Counted from the first letter of the stretch, positions 1 to 6,976 are shown. The stretch is 9,662 nt of DNA from an uncultured Oscillospiraceae bacterium (GCA_902465155.1 CABQLY010000027.1:1-9662); one strand, 5' to 3'. Program-made: numbers and translations. The notes: generated by a model not told the origin, from the sequence alone.

Positions 1-31
1 AGCGTTGCTCGTAAAGCAAACCCGCCGAAAT

Positions 32-102
32 GGAAGCATTGCTTTTGGAACATTGTTTTTGGAACATTGCTTTTAGAACATTGCTTTTGGAATTTTGGCT
101 TT
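32..102. repeat. degenerate 14-15 nt tandem repeat
   Basis: Four consecutive units of the form GGAACATTGCTTTT lie at 32-46, 47-60, 61-74 and 75-88. A decayed fifth unit lies at 89-102, and related CATTG/TTGCTTTT fragments continue to about 130. The first unit is 15 nt and the others 14 nt. The period is not a multiple of three and there is no supporting ORF, so this is noncoding. It lies upstream of the promoter of the first gene. Nothing else is recognisable in 1-160; no gene end is visible at the left edge. Confidence 0.75.
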
Positions 103-160
103 AAGGCCTTGCTTTTTACGGCATTGGTTTTAGGCGCCCCGCCGGCCGCTTGCCCCTGCC

Positions 161-192
161 TAAACAATTTTTTGTTTACAAACGCCGGCGTT
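161..192. promoter_or_regulatory. two adjacent palindromes covering the promoter; candidate operator
   Basis: TAAACAA (161-167) and TTGTTTA (172-178) form a perfect 7-bp inverted repeat around a TTTT centre. Immediately after lies AACGCCGGCGTT (181-192), a perfect 12-bp palindrome. The first overlaps the predicted -35 element and the second sits in the spacer before the -10, which is where a repressor would block RNA polymerase. That they bind a regulator is inference. The AT-rich one could instead act as a weak hairpin ending upstream transcription. Confidence 0.4.
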
Positions 193-203
193 GGTGGTAT
201 ACT
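175..203 (+). promoter_or_regulatory. sigma-A promoter of the Dabb gene
   Basis: The -35 is TTTACA (175-180), the spacer is 17 nt, and the -10 is TATACT (198-203), preceded by the extended -10 element TGG (195-197). Transcription would start near 210, giving a leader of about 34 nt. A strong Shine-Dalgarno AAGGAG (229-234) lies 9 nt before the ATG at 244. The extended -10 word GTGGTATA also occurs in the promoters at 826 and 2694. Confidence 0.75.
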
Positions 204-243
204 AAAAGCAGTAAAAGCCTTTTGTTTTAAGGAGTGACGCAAC

Positions 244-546
244 ATGGTAAAGCACATTATTTTGTGGAAGCTGAAAGAGGAATTTACCTCGCCGCAAAAA
301 AAGCAGATTAAGGCCGACGCCAAGCAGGCCTTAGAGGGTTTAAACGGGGTGGTGCCCGGGTTAATTTCCCTAACCCTGTACACCGGCAGCCTGCCCTCCT
401 CTAATGCGGATATGATGTTAGAATCGGTTTTTGAAAACGAGGAGGCGTTAAAGGGCTACCAAAATCACCCGGCGCACCTAAACGCTGCCAACGGGTATGT
501 TCGGCCCTACACGGCCCAGCGCCTTTGTTTGGATTTTGAATGTTAA
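244..546 (+). CDS. Dabb-family (stress-responsive A/B barrel) protein
   Basis: This is a small cytoplasmic protein of 100 residues, the usual size for a stand-alone Dabb (dimeric alpha/beta barrel) domain. Visible hallmarks are the N-terminal strand MVKHIILWKLK with His4, the central V-P-G-L turn at about residues 37-40, and the C-terminal motif with E66-A68-L69 and YQNHPAH at 72-78. Family members form homodimeric ferredoxin-like barrels. Some are stress-induced and some are enzymes, for example polyketide cyclases, so the sequence does not fix a reaction. The start is fixed by AAGGAG 9 nt upstream, and no signal peptide or membrane segment is visible. It appears to be a single-gene unit with its own promoter, covered by possible operator palindromes. 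The family call is firm; the function is unknown. Confidence 0.9.
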   Translation: MVKHIILWKLKEEFTSPQKKQIKADAKQALEGLNGVVPGLISLTLYTGSLPSSNADMMLESVFENEEALKGYQNHPAHLNAANGYVRPYTAQRLCLDFEC

Positions 547-701
547 ACCGGCGCCTTACAAAGCCGGTAAGAAAAAGCCTTGCTTTGCCCTTTTAGGCGG
601 GCTATTTCTGCTTGCATTGGTGCTTGCTTAAATTTGGCGGGGGCGAATTCTTTGCGCCGGGGCAGCCCGTAAAGCCCTACAATAGCGTTAAAATAGCGTT
701 A
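547..701. other. noncoding spacer with small inverted repeat and 11-bp direct repeat
   Basis: This is the first part of the 323-nt gap between the Dabb and symporter genes. ACCGGC (547-552) and GCCGGT (563-568) can form a short hairpin right after the stop codon, but no U-tract follows, so it is a weak terminator at best. ATAGCGTTAAA occurs twice back to back, at 682-692 and 693-703. A 72-codon open frame from 612 to 830 runs through the terminator and the downstream promoter, has no convincing Shine-Dalgarno and resembles no family I know, so it is not called as a gene. Confidence 0.5.
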
Positions 702-737
702 AAAGCCGACGGTTTTGCAGCCGCCGGCTTTGTTTTT
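702..737 (+). terminator. probable intrinsic terminator
   Basis: AAAGCCG (702-708) pairs with CGGCTTT (725-731). The stem extends inward past one A-C mismatch by CGG (710-712) with CCG (721-723), leaving an 8-nt loop. It is followed by G and five T residues (733-737). It would end transcription about 155 nt after the Dabb stop codon and isolate the symporter gene. The late position and interrupted T-tract keep this moderate. Confidence 0.5.
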
Positions 738-802
738 GCCCCCTGGGTAAGCGCCTGCTTGTTAAAACGGCGAACAAAAAATGAACGATTTGTTAAAAAT
801 TG

Positions 803-831
803 TTGCCTTTTGGGTTTTTATGTGGTATAAT
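803..831 (+). promoter_or_regulatory. sigma-A promoter of the symporter gene
   Basis: The -35 is TTGCCT (803-808), the spacer is 17 nt, and the -10 is a perfect TATAAT (826-831) with the extended -10 element TGG (823-825). The leader would be about 32 nt and contains AGGAGG (853-858), 11 nt before the ATG at 870. No attenuator or riboswitch-like structure fits in so short a leader. Confidence 0.8.
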
Positions 832-869
832 ATACCTTGTTTTTATTGATTTAGGAGGAATTTTAAAAA

Positions 870-2423
870 ATGTCCGGTTACGATTATTGTATTTTGGGTA
901 CCATTTTGCTTTATTTGGTTGGCATGGTTGCCATTGGCGCCGTGCTTTCTAAGCAAAACAAAAATACCGACGATTTTTACTTAGGCGGCCGCAAGCTGGG
1001 CCCGCTGGTTACGGCAATGAGCGCCGAGGCTTCGGATATGAGCTCCTGGCTGCTCATGGGTATGCCCGGCTTAGCGCTGATGTGCGGCCTGCCGGAGGCC
1101 TCTTGGACGGCGATTGGCTTGGCTATTGGCACCTACCTAAACTGGCTGTTTGTTGCCCGGCGTATTCGCCTGTACAGCCACCGCATTGGCGCCGTTACGC
1201 TGCCCGATTTTTTTGCCAAACGTTTTGGGGATAAAAGCAACCTGCTAACCGTTATTTCGGCCGTGTTTATTATTGTATTCTTTATTCCTTACACCGCCTC
1301 CGGCTTTTCGGCCTGCGGCAAGCTGTTTTCCAGCTTATTTGGAATGGATTACACCTTAGCCATGGTGCTGAGCGCTGCAGTTATTGCCATTTACTGCACT
1401 TTAGGCGGCTTTTTAGCGGCCTCTACCACCGACTTTGTGCAAAGCATTATTATGACGGTGGCTTTGTTTGTGGTAATCGGTCTTGGCGAGGGGCTGGTTC
1501 ACGGGTTTCAAAATGTATTTGCCAATGTGCAGGGTATGACCGGTTATTTAAACCTTTTCAAAGGTTTTGATGTTGCTGCCGGAAAAACAACTTCTTACGG
1601 GGCGCTGCCGGTTGCCTCTACCTTGGCCTGGGGCCTTGGCTATTTTGGTATGCCGCACATTTTGCTGCGGTTTATGGCAATAGAGGATGACCGCAAGCTA
1701 AAAACCTCCCGCCGGGTAGCAACGGTTTGGGTTGTTATTTCTATGGCCGTTGCCGTGCTGATCGGTGTGGTGGGCTATTCGCTAATGAAAGCCGGCATTT
1801 TACCGGCTTACGCCGATAACAGCGCTGCCGAAACGGTTATTGTAGATATTTCTAAATTCTTAAGCAGCTTTGGCTACATACCCGCTGTGGTGGCCGGCGT
1901 TATTTTAGCCGGCATTTTGGCTTCTACTATGTCTACGGCCGATTCCCAGCTGCTGGCCGCAGCCTCCAGCATTTCGCAAAACCTGGTGCAGGAGACCTTT
2001 AAAGTTAAATTGTCCCGCAAGGCTTCAATGTGGCTGGCCAGAATTTCGGTTCTTGCTATTTCGGTAGTGGCGGTATTTTTAGCGTTAGACCCGAGCAGCT
2101 CGGTGTTCCGCATTGTTTCGTTCGCTTGGGCCGGGTTTGGCGCGGCGTTTGGGCCGGTAGTGCTGTTTGCCCTGTTTTGGAAGCGCACCAACAAATGGGG
2201 CGCGTTGGCCGGAATGGTAAGCGGCGGCGTTATGGTTTTTGTTTGGAAGTTTTTAGTGCGCCCGGCCTGTGCCGGCACCGTGCTGGATATTTACGAGCTG
2301 CTGCCCGCTTTTCTTATTGCCTGCATTTTAATTGTGGTGGTAAGCCTTTGCACCAAAGCGCCGGAAAAAGAAATTACCGGCGTTTACAACGAAGTGCAGC
2401 AAAGCGTAAAACAAAAAGCTTAA
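870..2423 (+). CDS. putP: Na+/solute symporter, PutP-type (probable Na+/proline symporter)
   Basis: This 517-residue integral membrane protein of the sodium:solute symporter family (SSSF) most resembles PutP, which imports L-proline with Na+ across the cytoplasmic membrane. Alternating hydrophobic segments run through the protein, consistent with about 13 helices. The substrate/Na+ signature in TM2 is SAEASDMSSW (51-60), with D56 and S58 matching E. coli PutP D55 and S57. Helix 8 carries ASTMSTADSQ (351-360), with S355 and T356 matching S340/T341 of PutP. A PutP-like stretch, GYFGMPHILLRFM, spans 257-269. The N-terminal DDFYLGGR (34-41) is also typical of the family. Length and both ends look intact, and the start is supported by AGGAGG. 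The gene is monocistronic, with its own promoter and terminator. Proline is the best guess; a related solute cannot be excluded from sequence alone. Confidence 0.9.
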   Translation: MSGYDYCILGTILLYLVGMVAIGAVLSKQNKNTDDFYLGGRKLGPLVTAMSAEASDMSSWLLMGMPGLALMCGLPEASWTAIGLAIGTYLNWLFVARRIRLYSHRIGAVTLPDFFAKRFGDKSNLLTVISAVFIIVFFIPYTASGFSACGKLFSSLFGMDYTLAMVLSAAVIAIYCTLGGFLAASTTDFVQSIIMTVALFVVIGLGEGLVHGFQNVFANVQGMTGYLNLFKGFDVAAGKTTSYGALPVASTLAWGLGYFGMPHILLRFMAIEDDRKLKTSRRVATVWVVISMAVAVLIGVVGYSLMKAGILPAYADNSAAETVIVDISKFLSSFGYIPAVVAGVILAGILASTMSTADSQLLAAASSISQNLVQETFKVKLSRKASMWLARISVLAISVVAVFLALDPSSSVFRIVSFAWAGFGAAFGPVVLFALFWKRTNKWGALAGMVSGGVMVFVWKFLVRPACAGTVLDIYELLPAFLIACILIVVVSLCTKAPEKEITGVYNEVQQSVKQKA

Positions 2424-2432
2424 AACTGTTTT

Positions 2433-2467
2433 GCCGGCAGGGTTTACCTGCCGGCTTTTGCTTTTTT
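2433..2467 (+). terminator. strong intrinsic terminator of the symporter gene
   Basis: GCCGGCAGG (2433-2441) pairs perfectly with CCTGCCGGC (2447-2455) around a 5-nt loop. It is followed by TTTTGCTTTTTT (2456-2467). It begins 10 nt after the stop codon. Confidence 0.93.
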
Positions 2468-2670
2468 AAGGGGCTTTGCGCAGGCAGGGCTTGCCCGCCT
2501 TTGGCTTTAGGCGGGCGGGGGTTGCCGGTTTTGGCCTTGCGGAGGTTTGTGCCGTTCGGGCCTGCGCAGTTAAAAAATTTTGCGGTTTGGTTTTGCAGGC
2601 GGGCGCAGGTAAGGCTTTTGGCTTTTATTTACCGCAACCGTTTTTGCCGTTGGCCTTGGTTTTGTTTTAC
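2468..2670. other. GC-rich noncoding spacer with nested inverted repeats
   Basis: No gene is recognised between the symporter terminator and the promoter at 2671. GCCCGCCT (2493-2500) pairs with AGGCGGGC (2509-2516) as an 8-bp stem with an 8-nt loop. It is enclosed by a second perfect 8-bp inverted repeat, GCGCAGGC (2478-2485) and GCCTGCGC (2560-2567). Neither stem has a T-tract. Open frames crossing here (2030-2797, 2476-2709) are compositional and lack a recognisable family. A structured RNA is conceivable, but no promoter is evident immediately upstream. Confidence 0.4.
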
Positions 2671-2699
2671 TTGTTACCGGCAAATATTTGTGGTATACT
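2671..2699 (+). promoter_or_regulatory. sigma-A promoter of sbcDC
   Basis: The -35 is TTGTTA (2671-2676), the spacer is 17 nt, and the -10 is TATACT (2694-2699) with the extended -10 element TGG (2691-2693). The predicted transcript starts near 2706, leaving a leader of about 208 nt before sbcD. That is unusually long for this window. The leader contains TCGGCC (2728-2733) paired with GGCCGA (2751-2756) across a 17-nt loop, then a 15-nt tandem repeat array. Confidence 0.72.
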
Positions 2700-2801
2700 T
2701 AGGCTGTAGCAGAAAACGGCGGCCGGCTCGGCCTAAAACTTGTTCCGGTTGGCCGAATAAAAAGCTTTTTTGTTTGCAGCGTGAACGAGTGTTTTAAGCC
2801 G

Positions 2802-2883
2802 CAAATTGTTAAACCGTGAATAATGAAATTGCAAATGATGAAGTCGCAAATGATGAAGTTGTGAATCATGAAGTTGCGAATTG
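2802..2883. repeat. 15-nt tandem repeat array in the sbcD leader
   Basis: Units lie at 2817-2831, 2832-2846, 2847-2861 and 2862-2876, with consensus CAAATGATGAAGTTG. A diverged copy lies at 2802-2816 and a partial one at 2877-2883. The two central units differ at one base. Because the period is divisible by three, the plus strand contains a 13-codon ATG frame (2823-2864), but it has no Shine-Dalgarno. The minus strand reads as five-residue repeats of the QLHHL type. Both are treated as by-products of the repeat. The array ends 15 nt before the sbcD Shine-Dalgarno. Confidence 0.85.
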
Positions 2884-2898
2884 TTTTTTTCAGCCGCC

Positions 2899-2907
2899 AA
2901 AGGGGGA
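2899..2907 (+). promoter_or_regulatory. Shine-Dalgarno that fixes the sbcD start
   Basis: AAAGGGGGA (2899-2907) lies 6 nt before the TTG at 2914. The reading frame remains open upstream to 2881, but any start there would lie before this site and would add residues with no counterpart in SbcD proteins, which begin M-K-[IL]-[LI]-H-[TL]-[AS]-D. TTG at 2911 is a poorer alternative, with 3-nt spacing. Confidence 0.75.
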
Positions 2908-2913
2908 TTTTTG

Positions 2914-4065
2914 TTGAAGCTTATACACCTTTCCGACCTGCATTTAGGCAAACGGGTTTACGAATACTCTATGCTGGAGGAGCAGGAGGATATTTTAAAT
3001 AAAATTTTAAAAATAATTGACGCCGAAAAGCCGGACGGCGTTTTGCTTGCCGGGGATATTTACGATAAGCCGGTGCCGCCGGCCGAGGCGGTAGCGCTGT
3101 TTGACAGCTTTTTGGTTCAGCTTACCAAACGGGGGCTGCAGGTGTTTTGCATTAGCGGAAATCACGATTCGGCCGAGCGGCTAAGCTTTGGTGCCGAAAT
3201 TATGAACACCGCCGGGGTGCATTTTGCTAAAAGCTACAATGGGCAAATTGCTAAAATAGAATTAAGCGACGGTTACGGCCCTTTTCATGTTTACCTTTTG
3301 CCGTTTTTAAAGCCGGTTCAGGTGCGGCGCGCCTTTTTGGGGGAGCCCGAAGCCACCGAGCTGGATACCTACAACAAAGCGGTGGCCTACGCCCTTTCTA
3401 AAATAAAATTAAACGCCAAACAGCGGAACCTTTTGGTAACGCACCAGTTTGTGGCCGGGTCGGCTCGGTGCGAATCGGAGGAGATTTTTGTAGGCGGAAG
3501 CGACTGTGTTGATGTAAGCCTGTTTTTAAAGTTTGATTATGTTGCGTTAGGGCACCTGCATACCCCGCAAAGCTGCGGCCGGCCAACGGTGCGGTACTGC
3601 GGCACGCCGCTAAAGTATTCGTTTTCAGAGGCTAGGGACGAAAAATCGGTTACCGTGGTAGAGCTGCTGGAAAAGGGGAATGTAAGCGTTAAAGCCGTGC
3701 CCCTAACGCCAAAGCACGATTTGTTGGAGCTAAAAGGCACCTACGACCAATTCATGCTAAAATCGTTTTACCAAAATAGCCCGTACCAAAACGCCTACAC
3801 GCACCTAACCCTGACTAATGAGGAGGATATTCCGGGCGCGGCGGCCAAGCTGCGAACGGTTTACCACCGGCTAATGAAGCTGGATTACGACAACCGGCGC
3901 ACGCGGGCCAGCGCCGAAATTTCGGGCGCCGACCCGGTAAGCAGTAAATCGCCGTTTGAGCTGTTTGAACAGCTGTACGAGCTGCAAAATAACCAGCCAA
4001 TGAGCCGGGAGCAAAGCCGTTACGCGCAAAACTTAATCAACCAAATTTGGGGGCAGCAAGAGTGA
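2914..4065 (+). CDS. sbcD: exonuclease subunit SbcD (Mre11-like nuclease)
   Basis: This is the 383-residue metallophosphoesterase subunit of the SbcCD complex, which cuts hairpin DNA and degrades blocked or broken double-strand ends using Mn2+. All metal-binding motifs are present: SDLHLG with D8 and H10, GDIYD with D48, GNHD at 82-85, THQF with H177, and GHLH at 213-216. The C-terminal part, from about 280, carries the DNA-capping and SbcC-binding region and is more diverged. Length is typical. The start codon is TTG at 2914, chosen from the Shine-Dalgarno spacing and the canonical MKLIHLSDLHLG beginning. Its stop overlaps the start of sbcC, so the two are translationally coupled, matching the need for both subunits. 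The gene is read from the extended -10 promoter at 2671 through a long, repeat-containing leader. Confidence 0.97.
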   Translation: MKLIHLSDLHLGKRVYEYSMLEEQEDILNKILKIIDAEKPDGVLLAGDIYDKPVPPAEAVALFDSFLVQLTKRGLQVFCISGNHDSAERLSFGAEIMNTAGVHFAKSYNGQIAKIELSDGYGPFHVYLLPFLKPVQVRRAFLGEPEATELDTYNKAVAYALSKIKLNAKQRNLLVTHQFVAGSARCESEEIFVGGSDCVDVSLFLKFDYVALGHLHTPQSCGRPTVRYCGTPLKYSFSEARDEKSVTVVELLEKGNVSVKAVPLTPKHDLLELKGTYDQFMLKSFYQNSPYQNAYTHLTLTNEEDIPGAAAKLRTVYHRLMKLDYDNRRTRASAEISGADPVSSKSPFELFEQLYELQNNQPMSREQSRYAQNLINQIWGQQE

Positions 4066-6827
4066 GACCGTTAAAATTAACCCTTAGCGCCTTTGGCCCT
4101 TACGCCGAAAAAACCGTGCTGGAGCTTGAAAGGCTTGGTACCAGGGGGCTGTACTTAATAACCGGCGATACCGGCGCCGGCAAAACCACGATTTTTGATG
4201 CCATTACCTACGCCTTGTACGGCGAGGGCAGCGGCCAAAATCGCGAGCCGGGTATGTTTCGCTCTAAATACGCCAACAGCCAAACCCCAACCTTTGCCGA
4301 GCTGCAATTTGCCTGCGGCGAAAAAATTTACACCGTTAAGCGTAATCCCGAGTACGAACGGCCAAAATCCCTCGGGGAGGGGCTTACCACCCAGCGGGCC
4401 GAGGCCGAGCTGCTGTACCCAAACGGTCGAATTTTAACCAAGCAGCGGGAGGTTGACAGCGCCATTGCCGAAATTGTTGGCCTAAACCGCAGCCAGTTTT
4501 TGCAAATTGCCATGATAGCGCAGGGCGATTTTTTAAAGCTGCTGTTAGCCCCAACCGAGGAGCGCAAAAAAATTTTTCGGCAAATTTTTAAAACCCAGCA
4601 GTTCGAGGCGCTGCAGGAGCGCCTAAAGGCCGATTGCAGCGGGCTTTACAATCGGTGCGTCGAGATACAAAGCAGCTTAAGCCAGTATTTAAACGAGGTT
4701 ACCGCTGCCGAAAGCAGCCCCTTAGCACAGCCGCTGACGCAGGCTAAGGCGGGCGAATTACCGCTGGACGAGGGCGTGGAGCTGATTTTGCAGCTGATAA
4801 AAAATGACGACGATTTAGAAAAATCGGCCGAAAAGGAGCTAAAAAAAACCGAGGCGGGGCTTACCGCCGTGCAAGAGGTTCTTTTAAACATAGAGCGGCG
4901 AGAAAAAACGGCCGCCGCCCTAAAGCAAAGCGGCCAAAAGCTGTTAGCGGCGCAAGAAAGCCTTGCCGCCTTAAAAACCGCCCTGCAAAGCGCCGAGGCC
5001 GCCGCCCAAAAGGCCGAGGAATTTAAAGAGCAGCGCGCCCGGCTAACCGCCGAGCTGCCGCGTTACCACGCCTTAGAGCAATTAAAAAGCCAGATAAACG
5101 CGCAGGAAGAAGGCCTAGCGGCGCAGGCGCAGCAGCTTAAAACGGCGGTGCAGAATTGCACCGAAAAAGAAACAAAGCTGGCAGAAAATAAGCAGGAGCA
5201 GGAGCGGCTTTTGGCCGCCCGGGGTGAAAAGGAGCGCCTGCTTTTAAACAAAGAACAGGCTAACCGCCGGCTAAGCAGCCTTATCTCACTGGAAAACAGC
5301 CTGCAGCGCCACACAAGGGCAAAGGCCACGCTTGCCTTGCTGCAAGGGGAGTATTTAAAAGCGGCCGAGCAGCAGGGGGTTTTGCTGGCGGCTTACCACC
5401 AAAAAAATGTAGCATTTTTTAAAGAGCAAGCCGGCATTTTGGCCAAAAGCCTAAAACCCGGTACACCCTGTCCGGTGTGCGGTGCCTTACAGCATCCGCA
5501 GCCGGCAGCTTCGTCGGCCGACGCCCCAAGCGAGGCCGAATTGCAAGAGGCCGAACAGCAGGCCGAAGCCGCCCGCACCGCCGCGGCCGAAAAAAGCAAA
5601 AGGTGCGCCGCTAAAAAAGCCGAATTAGAGGCGCTTGAAAGCGCACTGCAAAGCGCTGTCAACGAGCTTTGGCCGGGAATTGAGCCTTTTACCGCCGTTA
5701 AAAAGCTAACGCCCGAAAAGCAGCAGCTTACCGCCCGGCTGGCCGAGCTGAATACGGCCCTGGAGCAGGCCGAGCAGGGCGCGCAGCGCAGCGAGGAATT
5801 AAGCCGCACGGTTTTGTTGTTAGAGCAGGAACTGCAAGGGTTAAAAGAGCAAACGCAGGAGCTAAAGCAAACAATGGCGGCCGAAAGCGCCGCTTTGTTG
5901 GCAAAAAGGGCGCAGTACCAAAAGGAAAAGGCAACCTTAAGCTTTTGTACCGCTAACAAGGCCCAAGCCCGGCTGGCCGAATTAACCCGGCAAATTAACG
6001 CGGCCGCGGCCGGGTTAGCGGCCGCCCGCAGCAGCCTTTTAGCACAGGAAAAGCAGGTGGCCGAGTTAAACGCCGCCGTGGCCGAGCAAAAAAACCAGCT
6101 GGCAGGGGAGCCGGCCGCCGCGCCGGAGCCGGAGCGGCAAAAAAAGCAGCAGCTTTTGGCGCAAAAGCAGGCGCTGCTGCAGCAAATTAAAACGGTGCAC
6201 GCCCGCCTTTTGGTAAACCGGGGCGCGCTGCAAAGCATTACCGAAAAGCAAGCCCAGCTGCAGGCCGCCGAGCAGGAATACCGCCTGGTAAAGGCTCTTT
6301 CCAACACCGCTAACGGCAACCTTGCAGGCAAAGAAAAGGTTATGCTGGAAACCTTTGTGCAAATGGCGTATTTTGACCGGATTATAGCCCGGGCAAACTT
6401 GCGGCTTTTGGCTATGTCGGGCGGGCAGTACGAGCTTAGCCGCCAAAAAACAGCCGAAAATAACCGCAGCCAAAGCGGGCTGGAGTTAGAGGTTACCGAC
6501 CATTACAACGGCACCAAACGCAGCGTTAAAACACTTTCGGGCGGGGAGTCGTTTCAGGCGTCGCTTTCGTTGGCGCTGGGCCTTTCCGACGAGGTTCAGG
6601 CCTCGGCCGGCGGCGTGCGGATAGATACCCTGTTTGTAGACGAGGGCTTTGGCTCGTTAGATGAGGAAGCGTTAGAGCAGGCCGTGCGTACACTGGCCGA
6701 ATTGGCCGGGGAGGAGCGGTTGGTTGGCATTATCTCCCATGTTGGGGCACTAAAAAACCGAATTGACCAACAAATTGTAGTAACAAAGCTGCCAACCGGC
6801 GGCAGCAAGGCCGAGCTGCGGGAGTAA
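4062..6827 (+). CDS. sbcC: exonuclease subunit SbcC (Rad50-like SMC ATPase)
   Basis: This is the 921-residue ATPase partner of SbcD. It binds DNA ends and uses ATP-driven closure of its heads to direct the nuclease. Residues 1 to about 180 form the N-terminal ABC head, with Walker A GDTGAGKTT (35-43, K41) and a Q-loop glutamine, Q154, in MIAQGDF. Residues of about 190-460 and 490-730 are Ala/Glu/Gln/Leu-rich coiled coil. They meet at the zinc hook CPVC, with C470 and C473 near the midpoint. The C-terminal head holds the signature LSGGE (825-829), Walker B LFVDEGFGSLD with D860 and E861, and a late conserved His in IISHV. The start is GTG at 4062, giving MRPLKL and a 4-nt GTGA overlap with sbcD. 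GGGGG (4049-4053) lies 8 nt upstream. An earlier in-frame TTG at 4047 lacks such spacing. Complete, with no disruption. Confidence 0.96.
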   Translation: MRPLKLTLSAFGPYAEKTVLELERLGTRGLYLITGDTGAGKTTIFDAITYALYGEGSGQNREPGMFRSKYANSQTPTFAELQFACGEKIYTVKRNPEYERPKSLGEGLTTQRAEAELLYPNGRILTKQREVDSAIAEIVGLNRSQFLQIAMIAQGDFLKLLLAPTEERKKIFRQIFKTQQFEALQERLKADCSGLYNRCVEIQSSLSQYLNEVTAAESSPLAQPLTQAKAGELPLDEGVELILQLIKNDDDLEKSAEKELKKTEAGLTAVQEVLLNIERREKTAAALKQSGQKLLAAQESLAALKTALQSAEAAAQKAEEFKEQRARLTAELPRYHALEQLKSQINAQEEGLAAQAQQLKTAVQNCTEKETKLAENKQEQERLLAARGEKERLLLNKEQANRRLSSLISLENSLQRHTRAKATLALLQGEYLKAAEQQGVLLAAYHQKNVAFFKEQAGILAKSLKPGTPCPVCGALQHPQPAASSADAPSEAELQEAEQQAEAARTAAAEKSKRCAAKKAELEALESALQSAVNELWPGIEPFTAVKKLTPEKQQLTARLAELNTALEQAEQGAQRSEELSRTVLLLEQELQGLKEQTQELKQTMAAESAALLAKRAQYQKEKATLSFCTANKAQARLAELTRQINAAAAGLAAARSSLLAQEKQVAELNAAVAEQKNQLAGEPAAAPEPERQKKQQLLAQKQALLQQIKTVHARLLVNRGALQSITEKQAQLQAAEQEYRLVKALSNTANGNLAGKEKVMLETFVQMAYFDRIIARANLRLLAMSGGQYELSRQKTAENNRSQSGLELEVTDHYNGTKRSVKTLSGGESFQASLSLALGLSDEVQASAGGVRIDTLFVDEGFGSLDEEALEQAVRTLAELAGEERLVGIISHVGALKNRIDQQIVVTKLPTGGSKAELRE

Positions 6828-6924
6828 CCGCGCGGTTTGGGTTTTGCAGGTGCCAAAGCAAGCTAAAGGCCAAAGCTGTTGTGTTAAAGGCCGCAAACCG
6901 AGCCAATGCTTTGGCTGTTATTTT

Positions 6925-6960
6925 AAAAGGGCTTTTGCGTTTTTGCAAAAGCCCTTTTTT
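6925..6960 (+). terminator. intrinsic terminator between convergent genes, probably bidirectional
   Basis: AAAAGGGCTTTTGC (6925-6938) pairs perfectly with GCAAAAGCCCTTTT (6945-6958) around a 6-nt loop, a 14-bp stem. The plus strand continues in T to 6960, a strong terminator for sbcC about 97 nt after its stop. On the minus strand the stem ends in TTTT, then AAAA. Minus-strand transcripts from the glycosidase gene, whose stop is 16 nt away, could end here too, less efficiently. The 97 nt between sbcC and the hairpin hold only a distant 7-bp inverted repeat, CGGTTTG/CAAACCG (about 6834 and 6894). Confidence 0.92.
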
Positions 6961-6976
6961 AGTGCGCCGCGGTTAC

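Noticed and set aside
32..102. CRISPR-like array at the left end
   Set aside because: Units are 14-15 nt and directly abutting with no spacers, so this is a simple tandem repeat.
612..830. 72-codon frame between the Dabb and symporter genes
   Set aside because: It has no Shine-Dalgarno and runs through a probable terminator, an 11-bp duplication and the symporter promoter. The product shows no recognisable domain.
2030..2797. 255-codon plus-strand frame overlapping the symporter 3' end
   Set aside because: It overlaps conserved PutP coding sequence, crosses a perfect terminator and the sbcDC promoter, and has a low-complexity Arg/Cys/Gly-rich product.
2823..2864. 13-codon leader peptide in the sbcD leader
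   Set aside because: No ribosome-binding site precedes it, and the ATG codons come from the tandem repeat unit.
2733..2951. Minus-strand frame with five-residue repeats resembling a pentapeptide-repeat protein
   Set aside because: The periodicity follows from the 15-nt DNA repeat. The residues do not match the usual A-[DN]-[LF]-x-x pattern, there is no Shine-Dalgarno, and it overlaps the sbcD start.
5393..6331. Long open frame (312 codons) on the minus strand inside sbcC
   Set aside because: It is fully antisense to the clear SbcC coiled coil. Its Cys/Ser/Ala-rich translation arises from reverse reading of Ala/Gln/Glu codons and resembles no family.
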